Shown here piece by piece: positions 16,191 to 24,587 of a DNA stretch of 64,000 nucleotides. How positions within the stretch are numbered: the stretch's first letter is position 1; each line of letters starts with the position of its first letter. Below the pieces are notes generated by a model. The model ran no database searches. It saw only the letters and a list, made by a program, of their open reading frames with translations, and had not been told where the DNA came from. This DNA comes from JAVJSD01 sp040219575. GTDB taxonomy: Bacteria; Planctomycetota; Planctomycetia; Pirellulales; Pirellulaceae. Where the stretch lies: the NCBI GenBank assembly GCA_040219575.1, contig JAVJSD010000110.1, positions 20,922 to 84,921 on the forward strand, read 5' to 3'. Made by a program: the position numbers and the translations under genes.

Positions 16191-18457
16191 GCTCGCTTTC
16201 TCCGCTGTAGCTCCGCAAAACTGACTCGCTCGCGTTTCCCTGGTTGACCATCGCCGCCAGCACCTTCTAGCACGACGCCTTGCATCGACGCAGCCACGGC
16301 GCAGCCGACAAGGCCATCGAACCAGTGGTTGTCTCCCCGTTCGGGGCGCTGCTTCCATTCATCAACGGTCCGTCCGCGACCTTCGGTCTTCACGCGATAC
16401 TCGGCAGTGAGATGTTCCGCGAGAAGGCGATGGTGTTCGGGGCTATCGCCAAAGAGCGATAGGCAACCGCGATCTCCCATCGCTACTGCGAGTCGGGCAT
16501 AGACAAAGGACTTCCAGAAATTCGTGTCGTAAACGACATGCCGCACAGCCCGCTTGCCGGCGACGTTGGGCATCCGCCAGTTGTGGCCGACGCGGTCACC
16601 AGGACGGCGCTTGTATTCAGAGAAGGGCTGGCTCGACGCGCCGACGAATCGTCCGTGGCTGGGCAAGACGATTCCCGCGTGCGCGGCCTGACGGCAGAAC
16701 TGATAGACCACGTCGGTACTCGATCCCCAGTTCGCATCAACCAGGCAACGTTCGATCCGCAGCATGGCACCGTCGTCGCGTCGCCATTCGCGGCCGAGAA
16801 ACTCTTCGGTGAGTTGTTCCAGGCCGGCATAGATGGCACCTTCCAACCCCGATGCCTTCGTGACGGCCGCCAACGTCTGCCGAGCGTCGCGGAGCGTGAA
16901 GTAGGGACGCTGCTGGTCGGGAAACGAACCGTAGTCCACGACGTAGCCTGTGAAATCGTCCTCCCAAGCGGCGACCACGAAGAACAACAAGTTGGCCTGC
17001 ACGTCGATGAACATCGTCAGGTGATTGCATCCGATCGGCACCGCGCGGCGGATCATGCGGTTCAACTTTCCCGCAATCTGCTCCGTCGTTAGATCATCGT
17101 TTTCAGCCGATTCGACTGGCAATGGTTCGTTCTGATACTCCGCGAAGAACGCCGCCTCATCCTGCAGCTTCAGATTCATCGCGTGCTGGACGGCGGAAAC
17201 TTCGTCATGGTTGAATCGTTCCGCCCACGCTATCTCCGCGCCAACATCCATCGCCTCTTGGTTATCGGCATAGAACTCCGTCGCCAGCCGGATGTCGCCG
17301 TGGCCGCGGAGGCTTTCTCCACGAAGTTCGCCGTACCTTTCCCACAGCTTTTCGTCGGTCGGAAACGAGTAGACCATCTTGGTGCGTTCGCCATTCCATT
17401 CAGGATGCGTGTCGCGCGAGAGGATGTTGTCTGCCATGTCGCCCGGCCGAATTACTGTGCAAGGCATGATGCCGGAGATCTTCTTGCCTGGACCGGCCAG
17501 GCCGAGGATCGCGCCGGCCAGGATGCTCTCCCGCGTAGCGCATTGCGACAGCGAACGCGCCGATTCGTCGGTTTGCGGATCGTCGATAACGACGAGCGAC
17601 GGACGCATGGTTTGACCATCTGCCCGTTTGTATTTCATGCCGCGAATGCGACCGGTGATGCCCGCGACTTTGATGATCGCTCCGCTGGCGGTGCTGGCCG
17701 GCATCGTGGGAAGCACGATCTCTTTGGCCGTCCAGCCGATGTGCGTCCGTTCGCCCTTGTGGAGCTGTCCGTTGCAGCGATTGGCGATGCCGTCGAGGCA
17801 CTGGATCGGATATACAACCTCGGGATAGTCCTCCAACAACAGGTCGTTGCCATCCAATTCCATCTTGATGGAATCGAGCATGTCCATCGCATGACCTTCG
17901 TCCGACCCGATCAGGCAGACGAACTCGCGGTGCCCGTTGAGCACAGCCCAGATGCAGGCGCATTCACAGATCGTCGTCTTGCCCGACCCGCGAGGCATCG
18001 CCATCGCGAACAGTCCGCCGCGCAAGACCGCCTGCTCGATCTTGCCGATCACTTTCAAATGGTCCGGCGACCAGGGCAGATGGAACGTCAACGGAAAGTA
18101 AGAATCGCAAAAGAAACGGAAGTCCGTCGCCGCCCTCGCTTTTCGATCCGGTTTCACGACTTCCGGCAATTCGCCGATGTCGCGACCGGCGATTGCGAGC
18201 GCCACGTTGCGAGCGCGAGCCCGTTCTTTCAACTTCTCGTAAGGATCACTGTCGGGCTCTGAGCGGGGAGCATGTCGAATCTCCACGAGCCAGGCGACGT
18301 AGCGCAACAGGTCCACGTAACGCGCATCGCCGATCCGCATGCCGGCGCGCGTGCGGTGGCGATGGAGTTGCCGCTCGTTGATGACCTCGCCCAGCGGCGT
18401 CGAGTTCAACAAGCGGCAGAGTTCGCTCGGTCGTAGTTTTCGCGGGTCAGTCGCCAC
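16187..18457 (-). CDS. Terminase large subunit, GpA-like
   Basis: This 756-aa packaging ATPase-nuclease has Walker A MPRGSGKTT (about 154-162), Walker B LVVIDDPQ (about 288-295) and a C-terminal nuclease-like region with MFIDVQ, LVDANWG and GDNHWFDGLVGCAVAAS, the late motif of lambda gpA-type enzymes. The first 60 residues (RPSELCRLLN ... YVAWLVEI) look like an added helix-turn-helix recognition module not needed for the motor. The gene overlaps the upstream small gene by 11 bp and the zinc-ribbon gene by 4 bp. It moves phage DNA into the prohead and cuts it. Confidence 0.93.
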   Translation of the reverse strand: MATDPRKLRPSELCRLLNSTPLGEVINERQLHRHRTRAGMRIGDARYVDLLRYVAWLVEIRHAPRSEPDSDPYEKLKERARARNVALAIAGRDIGELPEVVKPDRKARAATDFRFFCDSYFPLTFHLPWSPDHLKVIGKIEQAVLRGGLFAMAMPRGSGKTTICECACIWAVLNGHREFVCLIGSDEGHAMDMLDSIKMELDGNDLLLEDYPEVVYPIQCLDGIANRCNGQLHKGERTHIGWTAKEIVLPTMPASTASGAIIKVAGITGRIRGMKYKRADGQTMRPSLVVIDDPQTDESARSLSQCATRESILAGAILGLAGPGKKISGIMPCTVIRPGDMADNILSRDTHPEWNGERTKMVYSFPTDEKLWERYGELRGESLRGHGDIRLATEFYADNQEAMDVGAEIAWAERFNHDEVSAVQHAMNLKLQDEAAFFAEYQNEPLPVESAENDDLTTEQIAGKLNRMIRRAVPIGCNHLTMFIDVQANLLFFVVAAWEDDFTGYVVDYGSFPDQQRPYFTLRDARQTLAAVTKASGLEGAIYAGLEQLTEEFLGREWRRDDGAMLRIERCLVDANWGSSTDVVYQFCRQAAHAGIVLPSHGRFVGASSQPFSEYKRRPGDRVGHNWRMPNVAGKRAVRHVVYDTNFWKSFVYARLAVAMGDRGCLSLFGDSPEHHRLLAEHLTAEYRVKTEGRGRTVDEWKQRPERGDNHWFDGLVGCAVAASMQGVVLEGAGGDGQPGKRERVSFAELQRRKRA

Positions 18458-18656
18458 GCCCCATCTCCTTCACCAGCCACGCGGCGTAATGCACGAGGTT
18501 CATCGTGCCATCGGGATTCTGTGGTGCGCCGGCCTCCAGGTCCGTCGCGATCTGTTCGACGGGCACGCGCAGCTTGGCCGCCGCCGAAAGCAACTTGGCG
18601 GCTTGCTCGGGCGTAAGCCGGTTTGGGTCCAGCGGTGGGTTGTCAGCGGCCAACAT
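18447..18656 (-). CDS. Small packaging protein (terminase small subunit-like)
   Basis: This 69-aa protein contains LTPEQAAKLLSAAAKLRVPVE and ends with LVHYAAWLVKEM. This end resembles LLRYVAWLVEIRH at about residues 50-62 of the terminase next door, so both probably carry a related DNA-binding module. I start at 18656, where GAGAGGGGGCA precedes ATG; the longer frame to 18842 enters the intergenic region. It is the first gene of the late leftward operon, the normal place of a terminase small subunit. The function is inferred from position and this similarity. Confidence 0.68.
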   Translation of the reverse strand: MLAADNPPLDPNRLTPEQAAKLLSAAAKLRVPVEQIATDLEAGAPQNPDGTMNLVHYAAWLVKEMGRGD

Positions 18657-18900
18657 TGCCCCCTCTCCGCCCGCTTTGCGACTGGCGCGACACGGCGCGA
18701 ACTGTGGCGTCCTCCGGCCGTCTTCGCCTACTTGTTCGCCAGGTTTGGCGACGCGACACGGCCCAAATCTGGGCCTCGTAAGAAACCTGCTGAATTCCGG
18801 CGGAATTGTCGCCAACCGCGCTTGATGTGTTTCGGAACGCATGGCTCATGTGTGACTGTCGTAACGCAAATCCCAACCACCAACCAAACGGAGAACACGC
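18657..18900. promoter_or_regulatory. Divergent intergenic region of the prophage
   Basis: No gene fits this stretch. It separates the leftward late operon from the rightward small genes and must hold both promoters. Visible elements are CGCGACACGGC twice (18686-18696 and 18752-18762, 66 bp apart), a partial third copy at 19959-19967 next to another gene end, and an inverted repeat TCGCCA-ggtt-TGGCGA at 18736-18751 that looks like an operator. No convincing -35/-10 pair could be assigned. Confidence 0.45.
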
Positions 18901-19128
18901 ATGAACGCCCGCGAAAACAAAAAGCCGAAGCTGACCGCCGAGGCGGCTTACGAGAACGCGCACATCGTCGCGCAAGACCTGGTCCAACGGATCGGCGAGT
19001 TGCTTTTCGATCTTCCCGCGCCGGGCAACGACGAGAACCCGATCAACTGGGCCGACGTCGGAAGCGTCAACGAAGTCAACAACCGCCTCTCTTCGATCGT
19101 CGCCTTTCTCGAAGGCACCGAAGAGTAA
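18901..19128 (+). CDS. Small phage protein of unknown function
   Basis: This 75-aa acidic helical protein begins MNARENKKPKLTAEAAYENA and ends VNNRLSSIVAFLEGTEE. An upstream ACGGAGAAC about 7 nt before the ATG is a good ribosome site. It is the first of three small rightward genes separated by short gaps. I recognise no family. The helical composition and small size are those of early phage accessory proteins. Confidence 0.72.
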   Translation: MNARENKKPKLTAEAAYENAHIVAQDLVQRIGELLFDLPAPGNDENPINWADVGSVNEVNNRLSSIVAFLEGTEE

Positions 19129-19155
19129 CCACCAACCACGAAAGGAAACGAAACC

Positions 19156-19407
19156 ATGACCATCAACGAACTGATCGAACGCCTCGAAGAATACCGCGAC
19201 GCCCTGGGCAGTGAAGCCGAAGTCCGATTGATGACCCAACAGAACTGGCCATTCGAAAACGAGATCGTCGGCCTCGCTTCGGGCGAAGAAATCAACGAGC
19301 CCGACGACGGCGAAGACGAAGACGTGGACGAAGACCGTGTGGTCTTCATCGTTGAAGGCCAGCAGCGCTGCTACGGATCGAAGCGGGCCTGGGAGGTCGC
19401 CTACTAA
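19156..19407 (+). CDS. Small acidic phage protein of unknown function
   Basis: This 83-aa very acidic protein (an NEPDDGEDEDVDEDR tract at about 47-61) starts MTINELIERLEEYRDALGSEAEVR, which recalls small phage and plasmid proteins built from one helix-loop unit and a beta sheet. GAAAGGAAACG precedes the ATG. The strong negative charge might mimic DNA, as some phage anti-restriction proteins do; nothing else supports that idea. Confidence 0.72.
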   Translation: MTINELIERLEEYRDALGSEAEVRLMTQQNWPFENEIVGLASGEEINEPDDGEDEDVDEDRVVFIVEGQQRCYGSKRAWEVAY

Positions 19408-19414
19408 AGCCGAA

Positions 19415-19450
19415 ACGCCCGCACGGGCGTCGCGGCGGGTGGTTCCCGCC
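19415..19450 (+). other. Two adjacent hairpins between small genes
   Basis: ACGCCCG pairs with CGGGCGT (19415-19430), and GGCGGG pairs with CCCGCC around a 5-nt loop (19434-19450). There is no T run, so this is not a clear terminator. It could stabilise or attenuate the transcript before the HARE-HTH gene. Confidence 0.4.
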
Positions 19451-19497
19451 GCCTGATGATGGCAGCCCAACCATCGACCAACGTAAGGAGCCAGATC

Positions 19498-19866
19498 ATG
19501 GCAACGAAGAAGACCACGACGAAGAAGGCCCCGGCCCGCAAGGCCACCGTGAAGAAGCCCGCTCCCAAGAAGGCCTCGACGACGAAGCCGGCGAAGAAGA
19601 CCAAGCCCGCCGCGACCAAGGGCGACGCGAATGCCAAGAAGCTCAGCGCCATCGACGCCGCTGCGAAGGTGCTCGCCACGGCGAAGGAGCCGATGAACTG
19701 CAAAGAGCTGATCGAGACGCTGGCCGCGAAGAAACTCTGGACCAGCCCCGGCGGCAAGACGCCCCACGCGACGCTCTACAGCGCAATCCTGCGGGAGATC
19801 AGCACGAAGGGGAAGGACGCCCGCTTCAAGAAGACCGAGCGCGGCAAGTTCGCCGCCAATGGTTAG
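19498..19866 (+). CDS. Lys/Ala/Pro-rich HARE-HTH DNA-binding protein
   Basis: This 122-aa protein has a histone-like basic tail of about 48 residues (MATKKTTTKKAPARKATVKK and on) followed by a HARE-HTH winged-helix domain: AAKVLATAKEPMNCKELIE, then LWTSPGGKTPHATLYSAI and RFKKTERGKFAAN. The HARE-HTH fold binds DNA in restriction and chromatin proteins. Here it is joined to a tail like that of linker histone H1. The ATG at 19498 is preceded by AAGGAG; an upstream in-frame ATG at 19456 lacks a ribosome site. It could compact or mark phage DNA, or regulate early genes. A strong terminator follows. Confidence 0.85.
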   Translation: MATKKTTTKKAPARKATVKKPAPKKASTTKPAKKTKPAATKGDANAKKLSAIDAAAKVLATAKEPMNCKELIETLAAKKLWTSPGGKTPHATLYSAILREISTKGKDARFKKTERGKFAANG

Positions 19867-19890
19867 GCCACGCGACGGGTTCCCACCCAA

Positions 19891-19924
19891 CGCCCCACGT
19901 TCGCCACGTCGGGGCGTTTTCTCA
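19891..19924 (+). terminator. Rho-independent terminator after the HARE-HTH gene
   Basis: CGCCCCACGT and its near-complement ACGTCGGGGCG form a GC-rich stem with a short loop, followed by TTTTCTCATT. It ends the rightward small-gene operon and lies just before the convergent methyltransferase gene. Confidence 0.8.
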
Positions 19925-19982
19925 TTGGTGGCCTCGCTGGCCAACCCGGCCCGCCGGCCGCGACACGTTGCGAACGTCGTGT

Positions 19983-21299
19983 TCACGTCGCCACCTCCTC
20001 GGCTGCGAGTCGTTCCGCCTTCCGCCCGGTGAATTTCTCCCACCGTTCGACGATTACGTCGCAATAGGGCGGGTCGAGTTCCATGAGGAAGGCTTTGCGG
20101 TTCGTCTGTTCGCAGGCGATCAAGGTCGACCCGCTCCCGCCGAACAAATCGAGCACGTTCTCTCCGATCCGGGATGAGTATTGCATCGCCCGCACCGCCA
20201 GCTCGACCGGCTTTTCGGTCAGGTGAACCATCGACTGCGGGTTGACCTTCTTTACCGACCAGACATCGACGGCGTTGGTCGGACCAAGCCACTGGTGCGC
20301 CGCCCCTTCGCGCCACCCGTAGAAACACCATTCGTGGTTGCCCATGAAGTCTTTGCGCGTGAGCACCGGATGCTCCTTCACCCAGATGATCGCCTGCGAA
20401 AAGTAGAGGCCGGTCGCCTTCAGGACCGGTGGGTAGTTGGCGCAATTCGCATACCCGCCCCAGATGTAGAAGCCGCGCCCCGGCGCGAGCACGCGAGCCA
20501 GGTTGCCGAACCAAGCCGCCAGCAGAGCGTCAAACGCTTCATCCGTCACGAAGTCGTTGGCCAGCGGGCGGTCCTTGGCTCGCATCTTTTTGTGTGTGGG
20601 CTTCGACTTCTCGGGGTGCCGCTCCAGGTCGAACTTCTGATGGTGCTTGTTCGGGTTGGCGAAGCTGCTGTTGCCGGCGGCGATGGCATTGTTCGAGCGA
20701 GGTTCGACTTTCACGTTGTACGGCGGATCAGTGTTGACCAGATGAATCACCGCGCCGTCGAGCAGCCGATCGACGTCTTCGGGTTTGCTGCTGTCGGCGC
20801 AAAGCAATCGATGATCACCAAGAATCCACAGGTCGCCCGGCTGCGTGATCGCTTCGTCGGGCGGTTCGGGCACCTCGTCGGGATCGGTCAGCCCTTCTTG
20901 CAGATCGCCACCGAGCAGTTTCGCCAGTTCGTCCTGGTCGAAGCCGAGCAGACCGAGGTCGTAGTTCGCGGCTTGCAACTCACCCAGTTCGATTGGCAGC
21001 AGGTCGTAGTCCCATTCGGCCAGCGACGCCGTCTGGTTGTCGGCAATGCGGTACGCCTTGATCTGCTCGGCGGTCAGGTCCTTGGCGACGTGAACCGGGA
21101 TTTTCTCCAGGCCCAGCTTCTGTGCTGCCTTCCACCGGGTGTGCCCGCAGATGATCACTCCCTCGGTATCGACGACGATGGGCTGGCGGAACCCGAACTC
21201 ACGGAGCGAGGCCGCCACAGCATCGACCGCCTCGTCGTTGATCCGCGGGTTGTTCGGATAGGGTTTGACCCGCGACAGGGGCCACAGCTCGATCTTCAT
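19983..21299 (-). CDS. ParB-like domain fused to a DNA methyltransferase
   Basis: This 438-aa protein begins with a ParB/Srx-like nuclease-fold domain (PLSRVKPYPNNPR, then VICGHTRWKAAQKLG, then YRIADNQT). It is followed by an amino-methyltransferase domain with the catalytic DPPY at 191-194 and a later SAM-binding motif LDLFGGSGSTLIACE. The DPPY-before-FxGxG order is that of beta-class N6-adenine or N4-cytosine enzymes. Such ParB-methylase fusions are common in phages and may protect phage DNA from host restriction. I start at 21299 (GGAG 8 nt upstream). No cognate restriction nuclease is adjacent, so it is an orphan. Confidence 0.92.
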   Translation of the reverse strand: MKIELWPLSRVKPYPNNPRINDEAVDAVAASLREFGFRQPIVVDTEGVIICGHTRWKAAQKLGLEKIPVHVAKDLTAEQIKAYRIADNQTASLAEWDYDLLPIELGELQAANYDLGLLGFDQDELAKLLGGDLQEGLTDPDEVPEPPDEAITQPGDLWILGDHRLLCADSSKPEDVDRLLDGAVIHLVNTDPPYNVKVEPRSNNAIAAGNSSFANPNKHHQKFDLERHPEKSKPTHKKMRAKDRPLANDFVTDEAFDALLAAWFGNLARVLAPGRGFYIWGGYANCANYPPVLKATGLYFSQAIIWVKEHPVLTRKDFMGNHEWCFYGWREGAAHQWLGPTNAVDVWSVKKVNPQSMVHLTEKPVELAVRAMQYSSRIGENVLDLFGGSGSTLIACEQTNRKAFLMELDPPYCDVIVERWEKFTGRKAERLAAEEVAT

Positions 21300-21513
21300 G
21301 AAATTCACTCCGTTGGAAATTCGGACAAGCAAAACAAACTCTGTCTAAGACGGTGGCTGTTCCCGCGTGCCTCACCTGTGATTTCTGGCCGGGAAGGAAC
21401 CATGCGACCTGCCCAGATTGCCCTGCTTCGCCTCAGGGCGGGCCGGTGGTGCTGGGCAATCGTTGCCGCCAAACGCCGAAAGGACGCCACAGTCGCCAAC
21501 GTGGGGCGCGTCG

Positions 21514-21528
21514 TGGCAAACGTTGCCA
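21514..21528. promoter_or_regulatory. Palindromic operator-like site
   Basis: TGGCAA-acg-TTGCCA is a 15-bp inverted repeat upstream of the ParB-methyltransferase gene. Its size and symmetry fit a dimeric repressor site, but no repressor gene is visible in the window. Confidence 0.35.
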
Positions 21529-21561
21529 AGCGAGGCAGGCACACTTGGTTGCCGCTTGATG

Positions 21562-21775
21562 TGCCGAACCTGCCGAACCTGCCGAACCTATTTCCCTGCG
21601 ACCCAAACCCGCGTGCGCGGGCGCGTGCGCGCGCGTACATGTGTGTGTTTACTGAAAAGGTTCGGCAACGTTCGGCGTGTCGTCGCATGTACTTGTTCTC
21701 CAATGGGTTAGCGTGCCGAACCTGCGGCGTTTCCAAGGTTCGGCATAGGTTCGGCAAAGCCCTCAAGGTTCGGCA
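21562..21775. repeat. Iteron-like cluster of TGCCGAACC
   Basis: Eight perfect copies of one 9-mer lie in 214 bp. TGCCGAACC occurs at 21562-21570, 21571-21579 and 21580-21588 (direct tandem) and at 21714-21722. The reverse, GGTTCGGCA, occurs at 21659-21667, 21737-21745, 21748-21756 and 21767-21775. A near copy, CGTTCGGCG, is at 21669-21677. The right part covers the last codons of the primase-helicase gene. Iterons beside a replication protein are a usual mark of an origin. The pair at 21714 and 21737 could also form a terminator-like hairpin. Confidence 0.7.
21621..21648. other. 28-bp alternating purine-pyrimidine tract
   Basis: From 21621 to 21648 every base alternates purine and pyrimidine (GC/GT/AC steps), a sequence type able to form Z-DNA or open easily. 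It lies between the two halves of the iteron-like cluster. The 408-bp space 21300-21707 that holds it has no gene. Confidence 0.75.
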
Positions 21776-24455
21776 CTTCGTCCTGCACGTAGACCTGATA
21801 GACCTTTCCCTTGCGGCCATCCGATCTGTGGAACGTGGCTTCGCGGCCATCACCGAGCGGGAATCGTTCGCTGACGAAGCGCCCTGCCAGCGTGCCCATC
21901 TTCGTCGCCAACGAGCGCGGCGAGCCGTCACCCAGGTCAGCGGCCATCAGCCCGTGCTTGCCGCACAATTCGACCAGCTCGGCTGCCGTCCAGATGCCTT
22001 GCGGATGCTCGACCAGCACACCGACCAGTTCAGCGAACTCCCGCCGCGTCTCGTCCAACAGCGCCGCCGCCTCTTCCGCGTTGGCCAGGAAGTCAGGTTC
22101 GCCGCAGGCATCGAGAATGCCGCCCACGATGTTGCCCCAGCCACGCTTGTTGAACCGCGAATGCGCTTTGGCCATCGGCATGCCGCTTGCCTTCCAGCGT
22201 TCCACCATCCCGATCAGTTCTCCAAGTAGTTCAAGCCGGTGCTGGTGTGCGTAACCCTCGGGATCAGCGATGGAGAACTCGCGACGCTCCGGGTCGCCCT
22301 CGAAATAGAGGTTGATGACCACGCTGCGAGTCACCAGGTCACGGCTGACATCTGGCGTGTTCGCCGTGATGCAGAAGATGTGGGAGTTCTCGGCGCGGAT
22401 CGACGCCGACTGGCCCAGCAGTCGGAACGAAAGGATCGGGTCGGTGATCGAACGCTCCAGGCACGCGGATTCGATGCGTGGATTCCGGCCTCGGCCTTTC
22501 GCGTTGTCGATGATGATGGTCGTCGCACCGCGGCGCACGATCGCCCCGAGCCGCTTTTCAAATTCCTCGTCGTTGGGGTTGTACGACGCAGTCTCGGCAG
22601 ATTGGCCGTCGCGAAGAATGGCGATGATCTGAGCCAGGATCGACTTGCCGAGTTCTGGCTGGTTGCCGTTGAAGAGCGCCGCCGGCTTCGAACCGATGAA
22701 TCGCGGGACCAGCATTGCCGTCAGAAGGACGCCGAGGTAGTTGGTGCGATCGGCGGGCGATTTGAAGCAGAAGTCTCGAAGCAAGGCATCCAGATGCTCA
22801 GTGCCGCTACGAGCTTCGATTGCCGGCCCCGCATAATAAATTCCCGATGGGCCATCGAAGCCTGGTGCGACGAGCCGCCAGTCGTCCGTGTAGACCGGGT
22901 TGTGTGTGAACAGCTTGATGACCAGAAGACGACCGCGCTGAATGTGATGGTGCAACCATGTGTTGCCATACGCCGGCGGAAACGGCTTGTATTCTCCTGC
23001 ATCGTCGTCAACGAAGTAGAACTCGACGTGCTGGTTGAGTAGCCCAGCTAATTCCGGTGACGAGAGGATTGGCGAAATCTGCTGGTCGTTGATCACGACG
23101 AGCTGTTCGGCGCGACTGAAGCAGTTGCCGGTCGAGAGCAACTGATCGGTCACTTGCTGCAATGTGTCTCCCACCGGCATCGTTGCAGAATCGACGACAA
23201 TCGTCGGACGACCCCCGTTGCTTCCATCTTCGGCGTCGGCAGGCGCTTCGGTGCCGCCATTCCCATTCGCATCTTCGGCATGAATCGGAATCCGTTGCTC
23301 TTTGGGTGCGGCACGCTTTTGAAGCTTGTCGAACGTAACCGCTCGAGCATCGAATTCGGCGTTGTCCCAGGTGAGATCGAAGTATCGCTGCCCTTGCTCG
23401 GCGAACTTGCCGACCTGCTCCACCTGCGTCCAGACCTCCTCTTTCGCGATACCGTTGCGGATTGCATAGCAGCAGACTGCGAAGTCGGCCTCGGATCGAC
23501 AGCCGGCCTGTGCAATGCCGCTCGCCGCGATGAGTTCCGCCAGCTTGTCGGCCTTGGATAATGAGATCTTGCGCGCTTGCGGCAACGGCATGCTGGCGAT
23601 CTGTTTCGCCCGTTCCGTTTCCGGCGAGGGCGATTTCAATGGCTCAAAGACGGTTAGTGAATACTTCCGCGAGGGGTCGCATTCAACCATCTCCGTCGGC
23701 ACCGGTTCGCGTCCGCTTCGCTCGTCTTTTCGATTGAACGAACCAGGTATGCGTAAGAGCCGCGACAGATCAGTCGTGTGATCGCCACCGACTACTTTCG
23801 CGATGCCGGCCAAGACATCCTGAAGGTGTTCCGCCCTGGGGCTGAGACGTGATACGTGGCGTCGCTGATCCAAATAGACTTTGTCACCATTCTCGACGAT
23901 GTACTTCCGCGGCTTCTTGCGCCCGTCCGGCGTCTGCGTCCATTCCGTTTCCACGGGTACTGGGTCGCCGGCGTCGTCGATCTGGTATGGGGCATCGAGC
24001 AACCAGTAGAGATGCACGCCGTTACCTGAGTTCACGATGATCGATGGCTGAGGCAACTGCGCTTTAACAATACGTTCGCGCGCCTCTTCGACGGTAACGT
24101 GATCGATGTCAGTCCACAGCGCGCGAACCGTCCGAATCTGCCATGCCAAGTCGAAGCGGCCTTTGTTGCCACCGCGCGGGCAGACGCCGAAGAAGAGATT
24201 GAGCCGTTCCGATTCAGCAGTTTGCAGCAGCTGCAGCAAGGTGACCTTGAGGAGCGCGGGCACTGCCTTGCGATAGCAGGTGTTGCGGTAGTCAACGCGG
24301 CTGCGCTTCTTGCCGGCCTCGACCCACGTTTCGATGGGTCGGAAGAGGATCGTATCTGATTCAGCGAACAGCGCACCAAGAAACTCCGCACCGGCCTCAA
24401 TGGCCGGTTCGGGAGGCTTAACTCGATTGTCCTCGGAACTGTTGGATTCTTCCAT
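21708..24455 (-). CDS. Phage primase-helicase (RepB-type primase, SF3-like helicase)
   Basis: This 915-aa replication protein has an N-terminal primase domain with WTDIDHV (acidic pair D116/D118), NSGNGVHLYWLL (142-153) and the later DLSRLLRIPGSFNRK pattern of RepB/AEP-type primases. Its C-terminal ATPase has Walker A GNQPELGKS (about 597-605), Walker B TTIIIDN (about 649-655) and an ITANTPDVSRDLVTRSV sensor-like segment. A winged-helix-like tail follows. It would open and prime phage DNA, probably at the iteron cluster at its own 3' end. I start at 24455, with GGAG about 9 nt upstream; a longer frame to 24614 crosses the phased repeat region. Confidence 0.88.
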   Translation of the reverse strand: MEESNSSEDNRVKPPEPAIEAGAEFLGALFAESDTILFRPIETWVEAGKKRSRVDYRNTCYRKAVPALLKVTLLQLLQTAESERLNLFFGVCPRGGNKGRFDLAWQIRTVRALWTDIDHVTVEEARERIVKAQLPQPSIIVNSGNGVHLYWLLDAPYQIDDAGDPVPVETEWTQTPDGRKKPRKYIVENGDKVYLDQRRHVSRLSPRAEHLQDVLAGIAKVVGGDHTTDLSRLLRIPGSFNRKDERSGREPVPTEMVECDPSRKYSLTVFEPLKSPSPETERAKQIASMPLPQARKISLSKADKLAELIAASGIAQAGCRSEADFAVCCYAIRNGIAKEEVWTQVEQVGKFAEQGQRYFDLTWDNAEFDARAVTFDKLQKRAAPKEQRIPIHAEDANGNGGTEAPADAEDGSNGGRPTIVVDSATMPVGDTLQQVTDQLLSTGNCFSRAEQLVVINDQQISPILSSPELAGLLNQHVEFYFVDDDAGEYKPFPPAYGNTWLHHHIQRGRLLVIKLFTHNPVYTDDWRLVAPGFDGPSGIYYAGPAIEARSGTEHLDALLRDFCFKSPADRTNYLGVLLTAMLVPRFIGSKPAALFNGNQPELGKSILAQIIAILRDGQSAETASYNPNDEEFEKRLGAIVRRGATTIIIDNAKGRGRNPRIESACLERSITDPILSFRLLGQSASIRAENSHIFCITANTPDVSRDLVTRSVVINLYFEGDPERREFSIADPEGYAHQHRLELLGELIGMVERWKASGMPMAKAHSRFNKRGWGNIVGGILDACGEPDFLANAEEAAALLDETRREFAELVGVLVEHPQGIWTAAELVELCGKHGLMAADLGDGSPRSLATKMGTLAGRFVSERFPLGDGREATFHRSDGRKGKVYQVYVQDEVPNLEGFAEPMPNLGNAAGSAR

Positions 24456-24587
24456 GCGACACTGCTCCGCATAACTGTGACCGATGCGGCCGGCATCGTT
24501 GCTGGCCGGTAAAACCACCTCGGTCGCGTGTCCTGTCAAGTCAATGCTACGTGGATGGTGCAGCAGTGGAATAAGGACACGGAAAGT

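Noticed and set aside
19983..21299. Methyltransferase as half of a restriction-modification system
   Set aside because: No nuclease gene is adjacent, and the ParB-methylase fusion is common as an orphan phage enzyme.
21562..21775. TGCCGAACC cluster as a CRISPR array
   Set aside because: Units are 9 bp, occur in both directions, and lack regular spacers or cas genes.
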